Notes: generated by a model from the letters alone, not told the origin. DNA of 64,000 nt from SIG603 sp963621245 (GCA_963621245.1 CAVFCW010000005.1:75570-139569); one strand, 5' to 3'. Positions 41,553 to 51,434 are shown, numbered from the stretch's first letter. Made by a program: numbers and translations.

Positions 41553-43655
41553 TTGACAGAGAAAAAAGTTAATAAGGCGCAGAAGGATAAGTCTGCACAG
41601 AATAAGGCGGGAAATCAGCTCGATATGCTTTATTCGTCACTCGCACCGATAGCTCCTGCCAAGAAGCAGTCAGCTTCTAATCGAGTTGCCCAAAAATCGA
41701 AGAGCAAGAGCGCAAAGGTAAAAAAGACAAAGGAGACCGAGGGCGCACAGCAGCCGAAACAGTCAGGCAAGAAGAATAACAAGACTGTAAAAACAAAACC
41801 CAACAAGGAGCACAAGGAGAACAGACAACCCGAGAAAAACACCCAAAGTGCTTCTGTTAAGAAGGCAAATTACGGCAAGAAGAACGAGCCGAAGAAAAAT
41901 CAGTCTCAGAATAACCGCTATTCAAACGGAAATCACACAAAGTACGCTCAGCAGAATCAGGGCAAAAAGAATACTAAGAAAAACCGCAAACAGCTAAAAC
42001 CGTCCGTTAAGGCATATTTCCTCGGCGGACTTAACGAGATAGGAAAGAACTTCACCGTTTTTGAGTGCGAAAACGATATGATAATCGTCGACTGCGGTCT
42101 TTCGTTCCCCGATGAGGAGATGCCAGGAATCGATGCAGTAATCCCCGTATTCACATTTGTTGAACAGAACAGAGACAAAATCCGTGCATTGTTCATCACT
42201 CACGGACACGAGGATCACATCGGCTCCGTGCCTTATCTTCTTCAGAAGATTAACATGCCTGTTTACGGCACCGCCTTGACTCTCGGATTGGTCGAGTCTA
42301 AGCTTCGTGAGTTCGGTCTTGACAGAATTTCCGATTTGAGGGTTTATCCTGCCGGATCAAGAATTAAGGCCGGCTGTTTCACGGTTGAGTTTATTCACGT
42401 AAACCACAGCATCGCCGATTCCGTCGCACTTGGAATACACACACCTGCGGGAACTATCGTTCACACGGGAGATTTTAAGATAGATTTAACCCCCGTCGAG
42501 GGAGAAACAACCGATTTGCACCGCTTTGCCGAGCTCGGAAACGAGGGTGTTCTCGCACTTCTCGCGGACTCCACCAATGCGGAGCGTCCCGGTTTCACAC
42601 AGACGGAACAGAAAGTCAGAGCCACACTCGACTCGATGTTTATGAGAGCGGGAAAGAAAAGAATTATCGTCGCAACATTTGCTTCATCGATAAGCCGTGT
42701 GCAGATGATTATCGACTGCGCCGCAAAATACGGCAGAAAAGTAGCTCTTTCGGGCCGTAGCATGGTAAATGTTGTAGGCATTGCTTCTGAACTCGGATAC
42801 ATGAACGTTCCTGAAGGAATAATCGTGGATCTCTCCATGGTTAACCGCTACACGGACGATAACCTTGTTTTGATAACAACGGGCAGCCAGGGCGAGCCGA
42901 TGAGCGCGCTCACGAGAATGGCAAACGCCGAGCACCGTCAGGTTGAAGTTGGAAGAAACGACTTTATCATTATTTCCGCAAGACCGATTCCCGGCAACGA
43001 GAAGGCTTTGGGCGGAGTTATAGACGAGCTTTTGAAGCGTGGCTGTGAGGTTATTTACGAGAGTATGTACGACCTACACGTTTCGGGTCACGCTTGTCAG
43101 GAAGAGCTCAAGCTTATGCAGTATCTTGTTAAGCCGAAGTATTTCATTCCCGTGCACGGCGAGCAGAAACACTTAATCAAACACGCAAAGCTTTCGATGG
43201 ATCTCGGTATGCCGGAGGAGAATATCTTCATAGGCGATATAGGAAACTGCGTTGAGATTAACGAAGATTTCATAAGAAAATGCGGAAATGTTCCTGCAGG
43301 CACACAGCTTGTGGACGGTTTGGGTGTTGGTGATGTCGGAGCGATTGTCTTGAGAGACAGAAAACTTCTCTCCGAGGACGGCATAATTATTGCCGTGTGC
43401 ACGCTCGATTTCCAGACAAAGGATATTATTTCGGGCCCCGATATTATTTCGAGAGGCTTTGTATATGTGAGAGAATCCGAAGATATGATGGAGGAGGCTC
43501 GCAAGATTGCCGAAAATGCCATTTACGACTGCGTGGACGGCAATATTCACGAGTGGAATGTCATCAAGACTAAGGTGAGAGAGGCTCTCGCAAGATATTT
43601 CTATGAAAAGACAAAGCGTTCACCTATGATTTTGCCGATTATCATGGAGGCTTAA
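41553..43655 (+). CDS. rnj: ribonuclease J
   Basis: 700 aa with a TTG start 8 bases after GGAGG. Residues about 1-145 are a low-complexity, Lys/Asn/Gln-rich, very basic tail absent from Bacillus RNase J (555 aa). Then follows a complete metallo-beta-lactamase/beta-CASP enzyme: zinc motif HGHEDHIG (near residue 217), HTGDFKID, DSTNAERPG, beta-CASP TTGSQGEP, and HVSGHA. Acts as endonuclease and 5'-3' exonuclease in mRNA turnover and rRNA maturation. The tail may bind RNA, ribosomes or the degradosome. First gene of a seven-gene cluster. Confidence 0.95.
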   Translation: MTEKKVNKAQKDKSAQNKAGNQLDMLYSSLAPIAPAKKQSASNRVAQKSKSKSAKVKKTKETEGAQQPKQSGKKNNKTVKTKPNKEHKENRQPEKNTQSASVKKANYGKKNEPKKNQSQNNRYSNGNHTKYAQQNQGKKNTKKNRKQLKPSVKAYFLGGLNEIGKNFTVFECENDMIIVDCGLSFPDEEMPGIDAVIPVFTFVEQNRDKIRALFITHGHEDHIGSVPYLLQKINMPVYGTALTLGLVESKLREFGLDRISDLRVYPAGSRIKAGCFTVEFIHVNHSIADSVALGIHTPAGTIVHTGDFKIDLTPVEGETTDLHRFAELGNEGVLALLADSTNAERPGFTQTEQKVRATLDSMFMRAGKKRIIVATFASSISRVQMIIDCAAKYGRKVALSGRSMVNVVGIASELGYMNVPEGIIVDLSMVNRYTDDNLVLITTGSQGEPMSALTRMANAEHRQVEVGRNDFIIISARPIPGNEKALGGVIDELLKRGCEVIYESMYDLHVSGHACQEELKLMQYLVKPKYFIPVHGEQKHLIKHAKLSMDLGMPEENIFIGDIGNCVEINEDFIRKCGNVPAGTQLVDGLGVGDVGAIVLRDRKLLSEDGIIIAVCTLDFQTKDIISGPDIISRGFVYVRESEDMMEEARKIAENAIYDCVDGNIHEWNVIKTKVREALARYFYEKTKRSPMILPIIMEA

Positions 43656-43685
43656 TTAAAATTTCGCTGAAAGGGGGAGAGCACA

Positions 43686-45674
43686 TTGAGAAAAAGAGTT
43701 TGGATACCGTCGCCGGTTATGAATCTGATGGTATTTCTGCTTTATCTTTTTGCGATACCGACTTTAAATTATCATAAAATTTGGTTTTGCGTGGAGATTA
43801 CCGTTGCAACACTCATGCTTGCGGTAGTTGTTGTGCTTTCCTCAAGATTTTATTTCCACATATGGGCGGGAATGCGCGTGGCACGAAAGATACTCTCTGC
43901 CGACGAGGAGGATAACCTCAACAATCTCGGCTTGTCGGTATGTATTACGGGAGCCGGCGGAGATATAATCTGGTCAAACAACCAGTTTATCAAAACCCTC
44001 AACGGCGGAGAATCTCCGATAGGACTGAGCGTTTTGCCGTTCATTCATCCACGCACCTTAAGACAGATGAACGGCGAGATCGGCATAAACGTAAAGCCGA
44101 ACGACAAGGAATTCACGGTTTACTGCCTTAAGAAAAACGATTTTAACATTATGTATTTTGTCGATGACGGATACTACAAGATGATTGAGCGTGAATACCG
44201 TGAGAAAAAAGCGGTAATCGCACTTATTTCTTTCGATAACAAGGAAGAAATTCTTCGTGACGCTTCCGGTGGTGACGAATCGAGAATAACGGCCGAGGTT
44301 GAAACCGTTCTTAGAGACTGGGCTTCCGTCAAAATGGGCGGACTTTTCAGGGCTCTTTCTGGCGGAAGATATATGCTCATCACAGACGAGGGCCACATGG
44401 CTCTTGCGTGCCGCAGAAAGTTCGAAATTCTTGACAAAGTTCACTCAATTAAGGGTATGAACAACATGAGCTGTACCGTTTCTATCGGTGCGGGCATCGG
44501 CGCTTCTTCAACCGTACAAAGCGAGGAGTGGGCAAGAAAAGCCCTCGATATGGCTCTCGGACGAGGCGGCGATCAGGTTGCTCTTCTAAGTCAGGGAGAA
44601 AAATATGAGTTCTTCGGCGGTCTTTCGGGCGGAGTCGAGAAACAGGATAAAGTTCGAACCCGTGTTATCGCCGAGCAGATTGCCGAGTGCATCAAGAAAA
44701 GTGACCGAGTGTTTATCATGGGCCACAGAAACTCCGACCTTGACGCAATAGGTGCGGCTGTCGGAATGTGGGCGGCGGCTTCAAGGGGCATGAATAAGCC
44801 AGCAAAGATTATCGTCAACCGTGCGCAGACCATGGCTAAGTCGCTTATTGACGCCGTGGATAAATCTCCCAGTCACAACGGAATATTCGTTTCGCCTGTT
44901 GACGCAGTTTCGGACATCACAAAGAACACTCTTTTGATTGTTGTCGATACTCATTCTGCGCCGTTCGTGGAATCTCCCGAATGTCTCGAAAAGGCAAAGA
45001 ACATAATCGTTATCGACCACCACAGAATGATGGTTACACGAATAAACAACAGCGCAATTTTCTATCACGAATCCTATGCAAGCTCCGCTTCCGAGATGGT
45101 TGCCGAGCTCGTGCAGTACATGGATAACGTTAAGATTAACAGCGTTGAGGCAACAGCTCTTTTGGCGGGCATTATGCTCGACACAAAGAACTTTATCATG
45201 AAAACGGGCGTCAGAACCTTTGAGGCTTCGGCGTATCTCAGAAGAAAAGGCGCCGACACCGTTGAGGTAAAGAAGCTTTTTGCAAACTCGCTTTCGCTCA
45301 ACAAGGAGAAAGCTTTGCTTGTGGGAAGTGCGGAAATTTACCGCGGTTGTGCGATTTCTTACACGGAGACAACCACAGGCGACACAAGAACCGCCGCCGC
45401 ACAGGCTGCGGACGAGCTCTTGGAGTTACAGGGCGTTCTTGCTTCGTTTGTACTCTTTAAAGTCGGAAACGAGGTTAATATATCGGGAAGAAGTCTCGGC
45501 GATGTTAACGTTCAGATTATTCTCGAGGAATTCGGCGGAGGCGGTCATTTCACAATGGCTGGCGCTCAGCTGAAGGATATAACGGTCGAGGAGGCACGTC
45601 TCGCACTTATAAGCGTGCTTGACAAAAAGCTTCCCCGTGCACAAAATGCAGAAAACAAAACTGAAAGGAATTAA
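43686..45674 (+). CDS. gdpP: GdpP-type cyclic-di-AMP phosphodiesterase (membrane-bound DHH protein)
   Basis: 662 aa, TTG start behind AAGGGGGAG. Two N-terminal membrane helices (about residues 8-55), a degenerate PAS-like domain (LSVCITGAGGDIIWSNNQF), a degenerate GGDEF domain (SGGRYMLITDE), then catalytic DHH-DHHA1: GHRNSDLDAIGAAVGM, VDTHSA, VIDHHRM and GGGGHFTMAGAQ. Cleaves c-di-AMP to pApA and so controls potassium and cell-wall homeostasis. Its position before rplI and dnaB is the conserved Firmicute arrangement. Confidence 0.95.
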   Translation: MRKRVWIPSPVMNLMVFLLYLFAIPTLNYHKIWFCVEITVATLMLAVVVVLSSRFYFHIWAGMRVARKILSADEEDNLNNLGLSVCITGAGGDIIWSNNQFIKTLNGGESPIGLSVLPFIHPRTLRQMNGEIGINVKPNDKEFTVYCLKKNDFNIMYFVDDGYYKMIEREYREKKAVIALISFDNKEEILRDASGGDESRITAEVETVLRDWASVKMGGLFRALSGGRYMLITDEGHMALACRRKFEILDKVHSIKGMNNMSCTVSIGAGIGASSTVQSEEWARKALDMALGRGGDQVALLSQGEKYEFFGGLSGGVEKQDKVRTRVIAEQIAECIKKSDRVFIMGHRNSDLDAIGAAVGMWAAASRGMNKPAKIIVNRAQTMAKSLIDAVDKSPSHNGIFVSPVDAVSDITKNTLLIVVDTHSAPFVESPECLEKAKNIIVIDHHRMMVTRINNSAIFYHESYASSASEMVAELVQYMDNVKINSVEATALLAGIMLDTKNFIMKTGVRTFEASAYLRRKGADTVEVKKLFANSLSLNKEKALLVGSAEIYRGCAISYTETTTGDTRTAAAQAADELLELQGVLASFVLFKVGNEVNISGRSLGDVNVQIILEEFGGGGHFTMAGAQLKDITVEEARLALISVLDKKLPRAQNAENKTERN

Positions 45675-45679
45675 AAAAT

Positions 45680-46129
45680 ATGAAGGTTGTATTATTACAG
45701 GACGTTAAGGCTCTCGGAAAGAAGGGCGAGCTTGTCAACACATCGGACGGATACGCAAGAAATTTCCTTTTCCCGAAAAAGCTTGCAAAAGAGGCTAATG
45801 CTCAGGCTATGAACGAGCTCAAGAACGCAGAGGAGTCCAAGGCTTTTAAGATTAAGACAGACACAGAGAACGCAAAGAAGACAGCCGAGCTTCTTAAAGA
45901 TAAGACAGTCAAGATTCAGGCTAAGGCAGGTCAGGGCGGAAAGCTTTTCGGCAAGGTAACCGCAAAGGAAGTTTCCGAGCACCTCAAGAGCCAGTTCGGC
46001 GTTGACGTTGACAAGAGAAAGATTGTCATCGACGGCGACATCAAGGCATTCGGAACATACAAAGCCGAGATTAAGCTTTACACAGGCGTTTCGGCTAAGC
46101 TTAACATTCAGGTTATCGAACAGCAGTAA
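45680..46129 (+). CDS. rplI: 50S ribosomal protein L9
   Basis: 149 aa. The N-terminal globular domain has the L9 signature KGELVNTSDGYARNFLFPKKLA, followed by the long linking helix and the C-terminal domain (DVDKRKIVIDGDIKAFGTYKAEIKLY). Binds 23S rRNA near L1 and helps maintain frame. It starts 6 bases after the gdpP stop and ends 12 bases before dnaB. Confidence 0.98.
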   Translation: MKVVLLQDVKALGKKGELVNTSDGYARNFLFPKKLAKEANAQAMNELKNAEESKAFKIKTDTENAKKTAELLKDKTVKIQAKAGQGGKLFGKVTAKEVSEHLKSQFGVDVDKRKIVIDGDIKAFGTYKAEIKLYTGVSAKLNIQVIEQQ

Positions 46130-46141
46130 CAGAGGTAAATC

Positions 46142-47518
46142 ATGGATAACGACGCCTTAATGGCACAGCTTGGGGATAACAGCGCGCTTTCTCTCCCGTT
46201 CAGTCCTGAGGCGGAGCAGAGCGTTTTGGGAGCAATACTCCTCGAGCCGTCGTGCATTGCGACGGTTGCGGATTTGCTTCCGAATCCCGAAGTATTCTAT
46301 CAGGTGAATAATAAGCTTATCTACAAGGTCATGCTAAATATGTTCACCTTGGGCAAGAAGCTTGATTTCGTAACTTTGCTCGAGGAGCTTAAGGGCGAAA
46401 GTGATTTTGACGCAACAACGGGCAAAATGTATCTCACACAGCTTGCCCAGCTCGTGCCGTCAGTCTCAAATGTAGATAAGTACTGCGAGATTGTAAAGGA
46501 CAAATATGATGTTCGCATGCTGATTCTGTCCTCAAGGCAAACTCTTGCCGAGGCTCAGGACCCGAGCAACGAAACAAATTCTCTGCTTGATATTGCCGAG
46601 CAGAGAATTTACGATATCCGTCAGGGCAAGACTATGAACGGCATACAGCGCATCGGCGATGTCATTCTTGATACCTTTAAGCGACTTGATGAGTTAAACG
46701 GCGAAAACAAAGACGATTACAAGGGAATTGCGACGGGCATAGGCGAGCTTGACAAGACTATTACGGGTCTTAACAAATCCGACCTTATTATTCTTGCAGC
46801 GCGTCCCGGTATGGGTAAAACTTCGTTTGCACTGAATATCGCAAGACATGCCGCATGCACGTGCGGTAAAAAGGTTGTTATATTCTCTCTCGAAATGAGC
46901 AAGGAGCAGCTTGCCGCGCGTATGCTCTCTACGGAGGCTATGGTAGGCTCTTCCAAGCTGAGAACAGGCGATCTTGAACCCGATGAATGGGTAAGACTTA
47001 TCGAGGCGGGCGACATTTTGAAAAACGCAGAAATCTACTTTGACGATAACTCGGGTATTACCGTGCCTGAGATTAAGGCAAAACTTAGAAGACTGCAAAA
47101 TGTTGATTTGGTTATTATCGACTATTTACAGCTCATGGGCTCGTACAAGAGAATTGATAACCGTGTTCAGGAAATTTCCGACATTACGAGAAACCTCAAG
47201 ATAATGGCTAAGGAACTTAATATTCCCGTCATTGCGCTTTCACAGCTTGCGAGATCTTCCGACAAGAGAACCGACCATAAGCCCGTTCTATCGGATCTTC
47301 GTGATTCCGGTTCAATCGAGCAGGACGCTGATATTGTTCTTTTTCTCTACCGTGACGCTTACTATTCCGACGGAGAGAATGAGGACGGTGACGCAAACCA
47401 GAACAAGAGCGAATGTATCGTAGCAAAGAACCGACACGGTGAGTCACGCTCCATTCCGCTGCATTGGCAGGGCGAGTTCACACGATTCACTTCAGCGGAG
47501 TATGTGCGAAATGAATAA
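46142..47518 (+). CDS. dnaB: replicative DNA helicase
   Basis: 458 aa. N-terminal DnaB domain (LPFSPEAEQSVLGAILLEP) with a linker helix, then the RecA-like motor: Walker A AARPGMGKTSFALN, Walker B DLVIIDYLQLM, SQLARSSDKR and the arginine finger region DLRDSGSIEQDADIVLFLYRD. Hexameric fork helicase loaded by DnaC/DnaI-type proteins, which are not in this window. No intein interrupts the Walker motifs. The stop overlaps the start of tilS. Confidence 0.98.
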   Translation: MDNDALMAQLGDNSALSLPFSPEAEQSVLGAILLEPSCIATVADLLPNPEVFYQVNNKLIYKVMLNMFTLGKKLDFVTLLEELKGESDFDATTGKMYLTQLAQLVPSVSNVDKYCEIVKDKYDVRMLILSSRQTLAEAQDPSNETNSLLDIAEQRIYDIRQGKTMNGIQRIGDVILDTFKRLDELNGENKDDYKGIATGIGELDKTITGLNKSDLIILAARPGMGKTSFALNIARHAACTCGKKVVIFSLEMSKEQLAARMLSTEAMVGSSKLRTGDLEPDEWVRLIEAGDILKNAEIYFDDNSGITVPEIKAKLRRLQNVDLVIIDYLQLMGSYKRIDNRVQEISDITRNLKIMAKELNIPVIALSQLARSSDKRTDHKPVLSDLRDSGSIEQDADIVLFLYRDAYYSDGENEDGDANQNKSECIVAKNRHGESRSIPLHWQGEFTRFTSAEYVRNE

Positions 47519-48842
47519 GCTTAAGGAAAAACTCAAAGAAGAATTCGAGTATTTGTCGAAAGCGGACTTAATTATAATTGGATTATCGGGTGGGGCTGAT
47601 TCGGTGGCTCTCACCCATATTCTGTTTACGGAATTTGGTGCTGACAAGCTTGTTTGCGCCCATGTGAACCATATGATAAGGGGCGAAGAAGCAGACAGAG
47701 ACACGGAGTTTTGTAAAAGCTATTGCCAAAGTCTCGGCATAAGGCTCGAAATTCTCAGAAAAGACGTGCCAAAATTTGCAAGAGAAAATCATCTCGGAGA
47801 AGAGGAAGCGGGCAGAATAATCCGTTACCGATTTTTTGAAGAGCTTGCCGTTGGCGAAAACAATGTTATTTGTACGGCTCACAATGCAGACGACAACGCG
47901 GAAACGGTTCTTTTAAACTTAATAAGAGGCAGCGGTCTCAAGGGTTTGTGCGGCATTCCACAAAAAAGAGAATCTGTTTTCAGACCGATATTAAAGCTCA
48001 CAAGAGCAGAGATTGAGAGCTATTGCGAGGAAAATTCACTTAAGTATATCACTGACAGCACCAACCTCAAGGATGAATATAACCGCAATAAAATTCGTCA
48101 CACTGTGATTCCTTCACTCAAAGAGATAAATTCTTCGGCAGTAGAAAACATTTTTAGAATGTGCGACAACGTGAAGCCGATTGAAAATTATATTGAGTGT
48201 AAAGCAGACGAGCTTGTCAAGCGGGCAAAGTGCAATTATGGGTACAAAGCCAATTTGCTTTACAGTGAGGACGAGGCTGTTTTAAACCTCGCGATTATGA
48301 AGATTACCGATAAATATCCCCACGTCAAGCTTGAAAAAAAACACGTGGAATGTATAAAATCAATGCTAGCGGTGGGTGGCGCGTGTGATGTTCCCGTGAA
48401 TATGTCGTGTGCAGTTTCAAAGGGAACTTTGTTCTTTTTTGAGAAAAATGCCGAGCCGACAGAAGATTTTGAGATGGAAATCGGCGAGCGATATTTTTTG
48501 AATGACGGTAAATTTTTGGCTACAGAAATCAAAAGAATAAAAAATGACGAAAAAATTCACAATTTGTTATTTAATAATTATGCCGACTATGATAAAATAA
48601 AACACAAACTCAGTGTCGGTAGCCGAAAAGAGGGCGACAGGTTCACTTCGGCGAAAAGAAAAATCACCAAACCGCTCAAAAAACTAATGGCTGAGGCGGG
48701 AGTGCCCGCACAGTTAAGGGACAAAATCATCGTTGTGCGTGACGGTGACACACCCGTTTTTGCAGAGGGTTTCGGAGTGAACGCAACGTATCTTCCCGAT
48801 GAAAATTCGACCACGCTGATTAAATTTATATTTCGCAGTTAA
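47511..48842 (+). CDS. tilS: tRNA(Ile)-lysidine synthase
   Basis: 443 aa from the ATG 10 bases after GGAG; ATG 47502 is only 1 base from it. The N-type PP-loop IIGLSGGADSVALTHIL and the HNADDNAETVLLNLIRGSGLKGL segment identify the ligase that converts C34 of tRNA-Ile2 to lysidine so that it reads AUA. The C-terminal TilS domain (EGDRFTSAKRKITKPLKKLMAEAGVP) is present. It overlaps dnaB by 8 bases. The tilS-hpt-ftsH order downstream is conserved in Firmicutes. Confidence 0.96.
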   Translation: MNKLKEKLKEEFEYLSKADLIIIGLSGGADSVALTHILFTEFGADKLVCAHVNHMIRGEEADRDTEFCKSYCQSLGIRLEILRKDVPKFARENHLGEEEAGRIIRYRFFEELAVGENNVICTAHNADDNAETVLLNLIRGSGLKGLCGIPQKRESVFRPILKLTRAEIESYCEENSLKYITDSTNLKDEYNRNKIRHTVIPSLKEINSSAVENIFRMCDNVKPIENYIECKADELVKRAKCNYGYKANLLYSEDEAVLNLAIMKITDKYPHVKLEKKHVECIKSMLAVGGACDVPVNMSCAVSKGTLFFFEKNAEPTEDFEMEIGERYFLNDGKFLATEIKRIKNDEKIHNLLFNNYADYDKIKHKLSVGSRKEGDRFTSAKRKITKPLKKLMAEAGVPAQLRDKIIVVRDGDTPVFAEGFGVNATYLPDENSTTLIKFIFRS

Positions 48843-48876
48843 ATATTTATTACAAAATATCAAGGAGAATTTAACA

Positions 48877-49425
48877 ATGTCATCTATGCAAGACGATATC
48901 AAGGAAGTCCTTTATTCCGAGGAGTATATTCACTCAATGGTTGCAAGAATGGGCAAGCAGATAAGCGAGGATTACAAGGACAAAAACTTACTTTTGGTCG
49001 GCATCCTCAAGGGCTCAATCGTGTTTATGACTGACCTTATGCGTGAGCTTACCATTCCGTGCAGAATCGATTTTATGCAGGTTTCAAGCTACGGCAGCGG
49101 CACTAAAAGCTCAGGCGTGGTTCAGATTAAGAAAGATCTTGACAGAAGCCTCGAAGGTTATGATGTGCTTGTTGTCGAGGATATTCTTGACAGCGGAAAA
49201 ACCCTTCACTATCTCTCTGAGTTCTTGAGAGGCAGAAACCCCGCAAGCTTTGAGATTGCAACGCTTTTCGATAAGCCCGACAGAAGAGAAGTTCCCGTTT
49301 TCCCGAAATACAAAGGCTGCGATATTCCCGATGAGTTCATTGTCGGCTACGGTCTTGATTATGATGAGCTTTACAGAAGTCTTCCGTATGTAGGTATTCT
49401 GAATCCGGAAGTCTATACTAAGTAA
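48877..49425 (+). CDS. hpt: hypoxanthine phosphoribosyltransferase
   Basis: 182 aa type I PRTase. PRPP loop VLVVEDILDSGKTLHYL, active-site LLVGILKGSIVFMTDLMREL and the flexible SSYGSGTKSSGVV loop are present. Salvages hypoxanthine and guanine to IMP and GMP. AAGGAG ribosome site. In many Firmicutes hpt and tilS products also influence ftsH expression; adjacency is retained here. Confidence 0.97.
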   Translation: MSSMQDDIKEVLYSEEYIHSMVARMGKQISEDYKDKNLLLVGILKGSIVFMTDLMRELTIPCRIDFMQVSSYGSGTKSSGVVQIKKDLDRSLEGYDVLVVEDILDSGKTLHYLSEFLRGRNPASFEIATLFDKPDRREVPVFPKYKGCDIPDEFIVGYGLDYDELYRSLPYVGILNPEVYTK

Positions 49426-49473
49426 TTTTTAGTCCGTAAGGATTAAGATATATAACAACGGAGGATTTTAAAT

Positions 49474-51426
49474 TTGGATAACAAAAAGCTGATACGCAGC
49501 TTATGTATTTATCTCGGAATCCCGATTATCGTATTTTTTATCATCTTCTTTGCGTTCAACAACGATGATGATACATCTTCAAAATCGGTTGTTTATTCCG
49601 ATATTATCGAGTATTTTGAGACCGAACAGGTCACCGAGTACAAGCTTGATTTGGGCACGGGAGAGCTGGAGCTCAAGCTTAACGACAAGGACAGTTCCAT
49701 CGTTAAGTATGTAATTCCGAGCCAGACTCTTTTCTATGAGGATGTTTCCGATTACATCAAGCAGTACAACAAAGATAACCCCGACAACAAAATGGTTCAG
49801 GACGTCATCCGTCCCGAGCAGACAAGCTGGCTTGTAAGCATGCTTCCGTCGCTTTTGATGTTTGCCGGTTTGATTGTACTTTGGATTTTCATGTACAAGA
49901 AAATGGCAGGCGGCGGCGCAGGCGGCACGATGAATTTCGGCAAGGCAAGAGTCAAATCTCAGAATGACGAGAAGAGAAAGACCACATTTGCCGATGTTGC
50001 GGGCGCAGATGAAGAAAAAGAAGAGCTTCGCGAGATAGTCGAGTTCCTCAAGAACCCCAAGAAATACAACGATCTCGGCGCAAGAATACCCAAGGGCGTG
50101 CTTCTCGTGGGCCCTCCCGGTACAGGTAAAACGCTTCTTGCAAGAGCCGTTGCCGGCGAGGCGGGCGTTCCGTTCTTCTCGATTTCCGGTTCCGACTTCG
50201 TTGAGATGTTCGTCGGTGTCGGTGCTTCGAGAGTTCGTGACCTTTTCGACAAGGCTAAGAAAAACCACCCGTGCATTATCTTTATCGATGAGATCGATGC
50301 AGTCGGACGCCAGAGAGGCGCAGGTCTCGGCGGCGGACACGACGAAAGAGAGCAGACTCTTAACCAGCTCCTCGTTGAAATGGACGGTTTCGGCGCAAAC
50401 GAAGGCGTTATCATGATTGCGGCTACAAACCGCCCCGACATTCTCGACCCCGCTTTGATGAGACCGGGAAGATTCGACCGTCAGGTTACCGTCGGTTATC
50501 CCGATGTAAAGGGCAGAGAGGCTATCTTGCGTGTTCACGCCAAGGGCAAGCCGCTTGCTCCCGATGTTGAGCTTTCCGTTATCGCAAAGAGCACAGCGGG
50601 CTTTACAGGCGCAGACCTTGAGAATCTTCTTAACGAAGCTGCTCTTTTGGCTGCACGCAAGGACAGAAGAGCTATCACAATGGAAGAGATCGAGGAGGCT
50701 ACAATCAAGGTTGTGGTCGGCACGGAGAAGAAGTCTCACGTGATGAATCCTCACGAGAAGAAACTCACCTCTTACCACGAGGCCGGTCACGCAATCGCTT
50801 CCTACTACTGCAAAACTCAGGATCCCGTTCATCAGATTTCCATCATCCCCAGAGGAATGGCGGGCGGCTACACCATGCATCTTCCGAGCGAGGACAGATC
50901 TTATCAGTCCAAGAAAGAGATGCTCGAGAGCCTTATCGTTCTTCTCGGCGGCAGATGCGCAGAGGCACTCATTATGGGTGACATCTCAACAGGTGCTTCC
51001 AACGATATCGAGAGAGCAACCAAGGTTGCAAAGAGCATGATTACAAAGTACGGCATGAGTGATAAGCTCGGCCCGATTATGTACGGTTCCGACAACTCCA
51101 ACCCGTTCCTCGGCAAGGAGTACGGTCACATCAGCGACTACTCCGAGAGAACAGCTTCCGAGATTGATGAGGAAGTCAAGAGCATGATTATGAAGGCTTA
51201 CGACGACACCATCAAGATTCTTTCCGATCATATCGATCTTCTGCACAGACTTGCGGGAGTTCTTTACGAGAAGGAAAAGGTTGAGGCTAAGGAGTTCATC
51301 GACGTTATGGAGGGAAGACTTCTTCCGTCACGTTCGGGCGAAATTCCCGACGAGACAGTCGAGGACGCAACCGCTTCTAAGAACGACGAGCCTTACGCTG
51401 AACCCGTTTTAGACGGTGCTGAATAA
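49474..51426 (+). CDS. ftsH: ATP-dependent zinc metalloprotease
   Basis: 650 aa, TTG start behind GGAGG. Two membrane helices (about residues 8-30 and 130-150) enclose a small external domain. The AAA+ module has Walker A GPPGTGKTLLARA, Walker B IIFIDEIDAVG and the second region of homology ATNRPDILDPALMRPGRFDRQ. The zinc protease site is HEAGH (near residue 430) with the downstream Asp ligand. Degrades damaged membrane proteins and some regulators. Last gene of the cluster, ended by a strong hairpin. Confidence 0.98.
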   Translation: MDNKKLIRSLCIYLGIPIIVFFIIFFAFNNDDDTSSKSVVYSDIIEYFETEQVTEYKLDLGTGELELKLNDKDSSIVKYVIPSQTLFYEDVSDYIKQYNKDNPDNKMVQDVIRPEQTSWLVSMLPSLLMFAGLIVLWIFMYKKMAGGGAGGTMNFGKARVKSQNDEKRKTTFADVAGADEEKEELREIVEFLKNPKKYNDLGARIPKGVLLVGPPGTGKTLLARAVAGEAGVPFFSISGSDFVEMFVGVGASRVRDLFDKAKKNHPCIIFIDEIDAVGRQRGAGLGGGHDEREQTLNQLLVEMDGFGANEGVIMIAATNRPDILDPALMRPGRFDRQVTVGYPDVKGREAILRVHAKGKPLAPDVELSVIAKSTAGFTGADLENLLNEAALLAARKDRRAITMEEIEEATIKVVVGTEKKSHVMNPHEKKLTSYHEAGHAIASYYCKTQDPVHQISIIPRGMAGGYTMHLPSEDRSYQSKKEMLESLIVLLGGRCAEALIMGDISTGASNDIERATKVAKSMITKYGMSDKLGPIMYGSDNSNPFLGKEYGHISDYSERTASEIDEEVKSMIMKAYDDTIKILSDHIDLLHRLAGVLYEKEKVEAKEFIDVMEGRLLPSRSGEIPDETVEDATASKNDEPYAEPVLDGAE

Positions 51427-51434
51427 GAAATTTT

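Noticed and set aside
49579..50880. A 433-codon open frame on the minus strand
   Set aside because: It lies entirely antisense to ftsH, has no ribosome site or family motif, and its length follows from the biased third-codon positions of ftsH.
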